Source: Scatosoma sp045658805
Lineage (GTDB): Bacteria; Bacillota; Clostridia; Christensenellales; Borkfalkiaceae
Length of the DNA stretch: 12,858 nt
Assembly: GCA_045658805.1 (NCBI GenBank)
Contig: JAZOVQ010000105.1
Coordinates: 1 to 12,858, forward strand
Direction of reading: 5' to 3'
The notes under the pieces were generated by a model. That model saw only the letters and a list, made by a program, of their open reading frames with translations, did no database searches and was not told where the DNA came from. Both the position numbers and the translations under genes were made by a program. Positions 7,474-12,858 of this stretch are shown here, piece by piece (position 1 is the first letter of the stretch; every line of letters starts with the position of its first letter).

Positions 7474-7509
7474 AAACTATTTCCCTGTGGCAACGTAATG
7501 TAAAATGGA

Positions 7510-8106
7510 TTAGGAATCCTTCAAAACTTGCTTGTTTTTAAGAACGTAAGTAATACCCGACCAAATGGTGAGAATGGTCGCAATTGCAAATGCAATCAAT
7601 CCCAAAACGTAAATGATTTGACCGAAAAGCCCCGAAAAATCAGCAACGACAATCAAAATCAAAACCGCGATATCTTGGAATACCGTCTTGTATTTACCAA
7701 GCTTTTCTGCTGCAAGCACCAAACCTCTTGCCGCAGCAATTTGACGGAACGCGCTAATGATAAGCTCTCTTGCCATAATAACGCACACGCAAACTGCCGT
7801 CGTCACATACAATGCATTGGAAGCGGACGGGAAAAATACGCCCAATTCTTCCTTTAACGTCAAAAGCAAAATCATTGCAGTGGAAACCAACACCTTATCC
7901 GCAATGGGATCAAGGAATTTACCAAGGTTGGTAACCAATCCGCGGGAGCGCGCGATATAACCGTCAATAAAATCGGTAAACGCTGCAACTGCGTAAATAA
8001 TACCTGCAATTAAATAGTTGTAAGGAATCATATCCAAGAAAAAGACAAGAATGAACACGGGAATGAACAATATTCTCGTCAAGGTAATTTTGTTGGGTAA
8101 ATTCAT
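7510..8106 (-). CDS. pgsA: CDP-diacylglycerol--glycerol-3-phosphate 3-phosphatidyltransferase
   Basis: A 198-residue membrane enzyme that makes phosphatidylglycerophosphate, the committed step to phosphatidylglycerol and cardiolipin. The CDP-alcohol phosphotransferase motif DG-x2-AR-x8-G-x3-D-x3-D is complete: D48, G49, A52, R53, G62, D66 and D70. Hydrophobic helices lie near 12-26, 31-47, 71-88, 97-118 and 145-190 (probably two). The N-terminal MNLPNKITLTRI is typical of bacterial PgsA. Its ATG directly follows the rimO TAA with no gap, and its ribosome binding site GGAGG lies inside the last rimO codons, so translational coupling is likely. The other family members, cardiolipin synthase of this fold and PssA, are less likely from the N-terminus. 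Confidence 0.95.
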   Translation of the reverse strand: MNLPNKITLTRILFIPVFILVFFLDMIPYNYLIAGIIYAVAAFTDFIDGYIARSRGLVTNLGKFLDPIADKVLVSTAMILLLTLKEELGVFFPSASNALYVTTAVCVCVIMARELIISAFRQIAAARGLVLAAEKLGKYKTVFQDIAVLILIVVADFSGLFGQIIYVLGLIAFAIATILTIWSGITYVLKNKQVLKDS

Positions 8107-9453
8107 TTATTCTTCCTCCGATAATTGTTTATATTCAACCGTACAGCCGTACAAATCGTAGGCGTCGACCTTTTCAATCAAAACTTTATAACGCTGACCT
8201 TGCATAGCTTCGCTGGCATTGAAATAAACGTTCCCGTCAATGTCAGGCGCGCTAAAATATGCGCGGCCGATAAAACAGCCTTTATCATAATCAATTCCGT
8301 CGCAAAGCACTTCTATTTCGCGACCGACAAACTCCGCAAGCAAGGAAGCTGAAATTTCCGCCTGTAGCTTGTACAGCGAACGCACTCTGCGCCCTTTCGT
8401 CGCCGAATGCACCTGCGGTTTCAAGCGATACGCACCCGTATCAGGCTCTCTCGAATAGGCAAAGAAGCCGCAATTTAAAAACTTCGCTTGCTTAATAAAA
8501 TCTTTCATTCCCTCAAATTCCTCTTCCGTTTCGGTCGGGAACCCTGAAATAAAAGTGGAGCGAATGGCGATACCAGGTACGCGTTCACGCAGTTTTTTTA
8601 TCAAACTTAAATATCCGTCTCGCTTTCCTTTGCGATTCATCAATTTTAAAACTCGGTCCTCGGAATGCTGTAAAGGAATGTCGATATATTTCAAAATTTT
8701 ATCGTTGGTTGCAATTTCGTTAATAAGCGCGTCGCCAATAACGTCTGGATAGCAATACAACAAACGAATGGATTGTACGTTTTCAAGAGCGGAAAGTTTT
8801 TGTAACAAGTCAACAAAACGATTTTCGCCGTACAAATCTTCCCCATATCGCGTACTATCCTGCGCAACAACAATCAACTCGGCAATCTCACCAAGTTCCG
8901 CCGCTTCTTTTAAAAGCGCTTCCATTGGATAGGAACGGTATTTTCCTCTAATTTTAGGGATAAGACAATAAGTGCAATGGTTGTAGCAACCATCGGCAAT
9001 TTTTAAATAAGCATAATGGTCAGGCGTTGTTTGCACACGCTCAAAAATATATCCGTCTTGCCCTTTACCGACACAATCGCACTGCGCGCCGCTTTCGTAG
9101 GCCGCTTCCAAGGTCTCAAAAATTTTCTCATAATCGTTGATACCCAAAAACACGTCCACTTCTTCCAAAGCGCCTTGCAATTCGCCAATGAATTTTTGAG
9201 GCAAACAACCCGTCACCACCAATTTTTCCAAATTGTCTTGTTTATATTCAGCGCATTCGAGAATGGTGTCAATTGCCTCAGCGCGCGCCGTTTCTAAAAA
9301 GGCGCAAGTGTTGACAATTACGATATGCGCTTCCGCTAAATCGTCGGTTATGTAATAACCTTTCGCCTTGATCAGCCCTAACAGCTTTTCCGAATCCACT
9401 CGGTTTTTGTCGCAACCAAGCGAAATCACGCCAAATTTCTTTTGGGATAACAT
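8107..9453 (-). CDS. rimO: Ribosomal protein S12 methylthiotransferase RimO
   Basis: A 448-residue radical-SAM enzyme that adds a methylthio group to the conserved aspartate of ribosomal protein S12. The N-terminal UPF0004 domain begins KKFGVISLGCDKNRVDSE and binds an auxiliary Fe-S cluster through C14, C50 and C83. The radical-SAM cysteines are C156, C160 and C163 in GCYNHCTYC. A C-terminal TRAM domain spans about 374-440. The SAPDIDGNVYF segment near 401 is typical of RimO rather than the tRNA enzyme MiaB. I chose the ATG at 9453, with AAGGA five bases upstream. An upstream in-frame TTG at 9480 would add nine residues, mostly arginine, but lies inside a strong hairpin and lacks a binding site. 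It follows ftsK and is directly joined to pgsA. Confidence 0.96.
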   Translation of the reverse strand: MLSQKKFGVISLGCDKNRVDSEKLLGLIKAKGYYITDDLAEAHIVIVNTCAFLETARAEAIDTILECAEYKQDNLEKLVVTGCLPQKFIGELQGALEEVDVFLGINDYEKIFETLEAAYESGAQCDCVGKGQDGYIFERVQTTPDHYAYLKIADGCYNHCTYCLIPKIRGKYRSYPMEALLKEAAELGEIAELIVVAQDSTRYGEDLYGENRFVDLLQKLSALENVQSIRLLYCYPDVIGDALINEIATNDKILKYIDIPLQHSEDRVLKLMNRKGKRDGYLSLIKKLRERVPGIAIRSTFISGFPTETEEEFEGMKDFIKQAKFLNCGFFAYSREPDTGAYRLKPQVHSATKGRRVRSLYKLQAEISASLLAEFVGREIEVLCDGIDYDKGCFIGRAYFSAPDIDGNVYFNASEAMQGQRYKVLIEKVDAYDLYGCTVEYKQLSEEE

Positions 9454-9466
9454 ATTTTTCCTTCTT

Positions 9467-9515
9467 GCGCGCCGTCGCAATCACCTCATCATCAAAGGCA
9501 ATTGCGAACACGCGC
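9467..9515 (-). other. Long GC-rich hairpin between ftsK and rimO
   Basis: In the - strand transcript, 9497-9507 pairs with 9475-9485 (11 pairs, two of them G-U) around an 11-base loop. After a 2x2 internal mismatch the stem continues with six more pairs, 9510-9515 with 9467-9472. It begins 14 bases after the ftsK stop and ends three bases before the rimO ribosome binding site. The downstream bases are A-rich, so it is not a terminator in the operon direction. On the + strand it is followed by a T-rich stretch (9519-9531). Confidence 0.6.
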
Positions 9516-9529
9516 CGATTTCTTATTTT

Positions 9530-12500
9530 TTACCACTCGCCGTATAAACGCTCAAATTCCTCTTGCGTTATCAGCACTTTACGGGCTTTTGCGCCGTCAA
9601 AGGCGGAAATGTACCCTTTTTCTTCCATCCATTCGATAATTTTTCCTGCGCGATTATACCCAGCAGAGCATTTACGTTGAATCATTGAAATGGACGCACT
9701 TCCGCTTTGAATAACAAATTTCAAAGCCTCAATACACATAGGATCAATGGTTTCGTTTCCTTCTCCACCACCGCCAAGACTATCTCCGCCATTACCGCCA
9801 GAATTGTTGATAAATGCCGTTGCTGCCTCGTCGTAATACGCTTCGTTGTTATTCTTAATAAAGTTGACAACTTTTTGCGATTCTTCAGGCGAAATAAACG
9901 CACTTTGTACACGTTGAGGAGAGTTTAACCCAGGCATCGTATACAAGAAGTCGCCTTTACCAAGCAATTTTTGTGCGCCCGTTTGGTCGAGAATAACACG
10001 GGAGTCAACGTCCGTTGCCACGTAGAACGCAACACGCGTAGGCAAGTTACTCTTGATTACGCCCGTGATTACGTCCGTAGACGGACGTTGGGTTGCAACG
10101 ATCAAGTGAATGCCTGCAGCACGCGCTTTTTGCGTAAGGTTTTGAATTCTATCTTCAATTTCCTTTTTCGCGGAAAGCATCAAATCGGCAAGCTCGTCGA
10201 TAATGATAACAATCTTAGGCAAACGCTTATTTTTTTCCATTTGCGCATTGTATTGATCGAGATTTACAACGTACGTACCAGCGCGGCTCATTTGTTCAAA
10301 CAAGCCGTAACGGCGGTTCATTTCACCAATCGCCCAATTCAAGCTTTGAATGGTTTTAGGAACGTCGGTAATAATTTCGTTGATCATCAAATGCGGCAAA
10401 TTGTTATACAATACGAATTCCGTTTTCTTCGGGTCAATCAAAATTAAACGCAATTCTTCGGGCGAATACTTATAAATCAAACTGATAATCAATGCGCCGA
10501 GGAATACGCTTTTACCCGAACCAGACGAACCTGCAACAAGCAAGTGAATCATCTTAGAAATATCGCCGTAGATTTTACGGTTGGCAACGTCTTTACCCAT
10601 CGTAAACATAAGTGAGGAAGATTTTGCATTAACGAAAGTATCGCCCGAAAGCATACAGCCCATTTGTACAAACTGTCTTTCCTTGTTCGGCACTTCAATG
10701 CTGACTACGCCATCCTCATAATTGGGGTATACGTTAACGCCACTCGAATGCAAGCTGATTGCAATAGATTGATCCAATGCAACCACTTTTTTAGGCGAAA
10801 TGTTACGAGGAATTGTAACGTTATATCTCGTAACCGTAGGACCAAAGGTCACCGAAGCAATCGACGCGCCCGTAACCTTGAAATCTTCCAACGTGGAAAT
10901 GATATTCGCTTTGGTTTCTTCCACTTCTTCTTGGTTTGCCGTAGGTTCAATGTCCCTGCAATCCAAATCGTCCAAGCGAACGCGCACGTAAGGTCGAATA
11001 ACACGAGGTTTAGGCGGCTCCACGGGAGCAGGCTTCGGAGGTTCTACCGCTTTAGGCGGCGTTACGGGCGTTCTATCACTGCCCGAACGTCTATCCGAAA
11101 GAATTTCCGTTTCCTCTTCCTCAAAACGAGAAGAACGGCTATCAAACAACGATTCTTCACCGCGACGAGTATCTCTTGATTCACTCGCGTCAAAATCCGA
11201 ACGAAGTGCGTAAGGATTGCTTTCTTCTTCATCATCGTCCAATAAATGCAAGCCGTCTCTCGCAGGCTCTGCATCGCGAGAATATCTATCAAACGTTTCT
11301 TGAGGTTCTTCTCTAAAACCACGAATAACGGGCTCTTCGACACTTTCTTCACGTTCGGAAATACGTTCTTCGCGAAGCGAGAAGTTTTCATCTCCCGTAT
11401 GTTCTATCCCCGAATCTCTGCCAAACACGTTAGGGTTAGCTGGCGAGAACAAATCCATATAATCGTGACGTCTATACGATTCTTCATTAGAGGGTTCTTC
11501 AGGAGCAATTTCCTCAACGGCAGGCGTTTCCGTTCTGCCAAAGCCGATATACGAAGGCGTTGCGGGCGTTTCTTCAATAGAAGGATAAGAAACGGGCTCT
11601 TGAGGGACGGGCGTAGGCGCTTCCGCTAAAGGCGTAAAGGAACTGTACGTATTTTTAGATTCGTAAGAATTGCCGTAACCGTTTTCTTCTACCACTTTCG
11701 TCGGGTGAATGCTTTCGCTTTCATTAACCGAATCCTCATACGCTGAAGTATACGACGGCGTATATGCGCTTATTGCGCCTGCTTGCGAAGGGTCAAATCC
11801 TGGACGATTGTTCGCCTTTGCTTTGGGATCGAAAATAAGATTTCTTTTATAAATTTCTTCAGGCGAACCGCCGAACAAGAATGCTCGTCCATCGGTAAAA
11901 GGAGCATCGTTGTTAGTGTCCGTATTGGTACGCATACCGAAAGGAGAATAAGCGCCCGTTGCTTCCGTAGCCGCCGTTTCGTCGGACAAGCTTACCCCAG
12001 GACGTTGCGTTACCGTTGGCATAGCAGGATAACCGTTGCGACCTTCTCCGTAGGTAATGCCCTGCGGATAGGGAGATACGTTACCACTAAAGCCAGAACC
12101 TTCATAAGTTTCCATAGGCGGTCTTTGCATACCATATCCATTTTGCGTAGGATAGCCATAATTCCCTTCTTCAGGAAGCTCCAAATCGCTAGGCATGGAT
12201 TCTGCGCTTTCTTTGCCTTTCTTTTTCTTTTCTTTTTTAACTTTTTGCTTTTTAAGAGGTTTCTCTTTTGGCTCCGTATCCGCTTTACGTTTAGCAAACG
12301 ACATTGCAAGGTACAAGAAGAACGCGGTCAAAGCCGAGAAGAATAACAAGGCGCCAATTTGAGAAATCAACAAAACAACGCCGTATACAAGTGCGCCGCC
12401 AAGCCAGCCTGCTGCGGTGATATCAAACGCGGATTCCCCCTCGCCTGCCACGAAACAACGGTGCAAATAACCGTCCAATTCCCACGAGAACGTGGACGCC

Positions 12501-12838
12501 GTATGTATAATGAGCAACAACGATACAACGGTCATAATCAGCGCAAAGCCAAACAGACGATTTCTAAACAATCGCTTGCCCAACAAGCCTGCTATTGACA
12601 AACATAAAACGCCAAAAACAAGCGGATATGCGCCATAACCAAAAACGCCCGTAAAGAATGCGAACACAGCAAAACCGACGTCGCCAAAAATAAACGACCT
12701 CGAAAACAATATCAACAATGCAAGCAAAGAGAAAACTGCCGTCGCCGCGCAAAAGCTTTCTTTAGTGACAAGCAACGACTCCTTTTTTCTATCTTCGTTA
12801 TGTTTATTTGATTCTTGATTCTTATCTTTTTTCGCCAA
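9530..12838 (-). CDS. ftsK: FtsK/SpoIIIE family DNA translocase
   Basis: A 1102-residue septal DNA pump that moves chromosomes during division or sporulation. The N-terminus has four or five membrane helices (about 30-52, 56-85, 94-113 and 147-180), then a lysine-rich stretch (189-210). A low-complexity linker runs to about 612: first rich in G, Y, P and S, then in E, D and R, ending with repeats of VEPPKP. The motor spans about 615-1000, with Walker A AGSSGSGKS (769-777), Walker B VIIIDELADL (877-886) and TQRPSTDVITG (916-926). A glycine-rich hinge (1013-1028) leads to the winged-helix gamma domain (1031-1102), which reads polar guide sequences. The start codon is TTG, supported by AGGAGG eight bases upstream. 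The in-frame alternative from the ATG at the window edge meets a TAG after four codons. Whether it acts as FtsK or SpoIIIE cannot be decided. It is the first gene of the run visible here. Confidence 0.96.
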   Translation of the reverse strand: MAKKDKNQESNKHNEDRKKESLLVTKESFCAATAVFSLLALLILFSRSFIFGDVGFAVFAFFTGVFGYGAYPLVFGVLCLSIAGLLGKRLFRNRLFGFALIMTVVSLLLIIHTASTFSWELDGYLHRCFVAGEGESAFDITAAGWLGGALVYGVVLLISQIGALLFFSALTAFFLYLAMSFAKRKADTEPKEKPLKKQKVKKEKKKKGKESAESMPSDLELPEEGNYGYPTQNGYGMQRPPMETYEGSGFSGNVSPYPQGITYGEGRNGYPAMPTVTQRPGVSLSDETAATEATGAYSPFGMRTNTDTNNDAPFTDGRAFLFGGSPEEIYKRNLIFDPKAKANNRPGFDPSQAGAISAYTPSYTSAYEDSVNESESIHPTKVVEENGYGNSYESKNTYSSFTPLAEAPTPVPQEPVSYPSIEETPATPSYIGFGRTETPAVEEIAPEEPSNEESYRRHDYMDLFSPANPNVFGRDSGIEHTGDENFSLREERISEREESVEEPVIRGFREEPQETFDRYSRDAEPARDGLHLLDDDEEESNPYALRSDFDASESRDTRRGEESLFDSRSSRFEEEETEILSDRRSGSDRTPVTPPKAVEPPKPAPVEPPKPRVIRPYVRVRLDDLDCRDIEPTANQEEVEETKANIISTLEDFKVTGASIASVTFGPTVTRYNVTIPRNISPKKVVALDQSIAISLHSSGVNVYPNYEDGVVSIEVPNKERQFVQMGCMLSGDTFVNAKSSSLMFTMGKDVANRKIYGDISKMIHLLVAGSSGSGKSVFLGALIISLIYKYSPEELRLILIDPKKTEFVLYNNLPHLMINEIITDVPKTIQSLNWAIGEMNRRYGLFEQMSRAGTYVVNLDQYNAQMEKNKRLPKIVIIIDELADLMLSAKKEIEDRIQNLTQKARAAGIHLIVATQRPSTDVITGVIKSNLPTRVAFYVATDVDSRVILDQTGAQKLLGKGDFLYTMPGLNSPQRVQSAFISPEESQKVVNFIKNNNEAYYDEAATAFINNSGGNGGDSLGGGGEGNETIDPMCIEALKFVIQSGSASISMIQRKCSAGYNRAGKIIEWMEEKGYISAFDGAKARKVLITQEEFERLYGEW

Positions 12839-12846
12839 AGGAACTA

Positions 12847-12852
12847 CCTCCT
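12847..12852 (-). promoter_or_regulatory. Ribosome binding site that fixes the TTG start of ftsK
   Basis: AGGAGG on the - strand, eight bases before the TTG start codon. It decides the start, because no in-frame ATG exists nearby. Any promoter lies beyond the right edge of the window. Confidence 0.8.
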
Positions 12853-12858
12853 ATTCAT

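Noticed and set aside
9278..9511. 77-codon - strand frame beginning in the ftsK-rimO gap
   Set aside because: It starts at GTG inside the hairpin, has no binding site, and runs out of frame through the conserved start of rimO.

Overview
The window looks like an ordinary chromosomal segment of a low-to-moderate GC Firmicute, most likely a Clostridia-type organism. The reasons are strong AGGAGG-type ribosome binding sites, A/T-rich intergenic DNA, sigma-A-like promoters with 17-base spacers, an RNase Y gene, and the gene order ftsK/spoIIIE - rimO - pgsA - cinA - recA - rny. The lineage is an inference from gene order and signals; no closer assignment can be made from this sequence alone. I found no prophage, insertion sequence, CRISPR array, toxin-antitoxin pair or defence island.

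Left part (1-3440). The window opens inside a tRNA-Trp gene (+), whose 3' end runs into a bidirectional terminator. This terminator is shared with a convergent MgtC/SapB-family membrane protein gene (-). Upstream of mgtC, on the same strand, is a complete ABC half-transporter of the multidrug/lipid exporter type. The two genes have separate promoters that share an unusually similar -35 region. Divergent from them is a near-consensus promoter for tRNA-Thr(GGT). It is followed by a 13-bp hairpin and then, only 26 bases later, by a GNAT acetyltransferase gene that has no obvious promoter of its own.

Middle and right part (3444-12858, all on the - strand). rny (RNase Y) has its own promoter and an 85-base leader with a hairpin. 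It shares a GC-rich bidirectional terminator with the GNAT gene. Upstream lies a compact five-gene housekeeping run, read from right to left: ftsK/spoIIIE (DNA translocase), rimO (ribosomal protein S12 methylthiotransferase), pgsA (phosphatidylglycerophosphate synthase), cinA (NMN deamidase-type, with a degenerate N-terminal domain) and recA. Gaps are 76, 0, 36 and 28 bases, and a good intrinsic terminator follows recA, so it is probably one operon. Its main promoter would lie to the right of the window. The products link chromosome segregation and recombination with phospholipid synthesis and ribosome modification; this grouping is common in Firmicutes and need not mean a shared pathway.

Points worth a second look are modest. 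They are the CinA with a degenerate COG1058 domain, the roughly 430-residue disordered linker of FtsK, the long GC-rich hairpin between ftsK and rimO, the hairpin leader of rny, the tRNA-Thr/GNAT arrangement, and the matched promoters of the ABC and mgtC genes. I see no convincing new biological system here.
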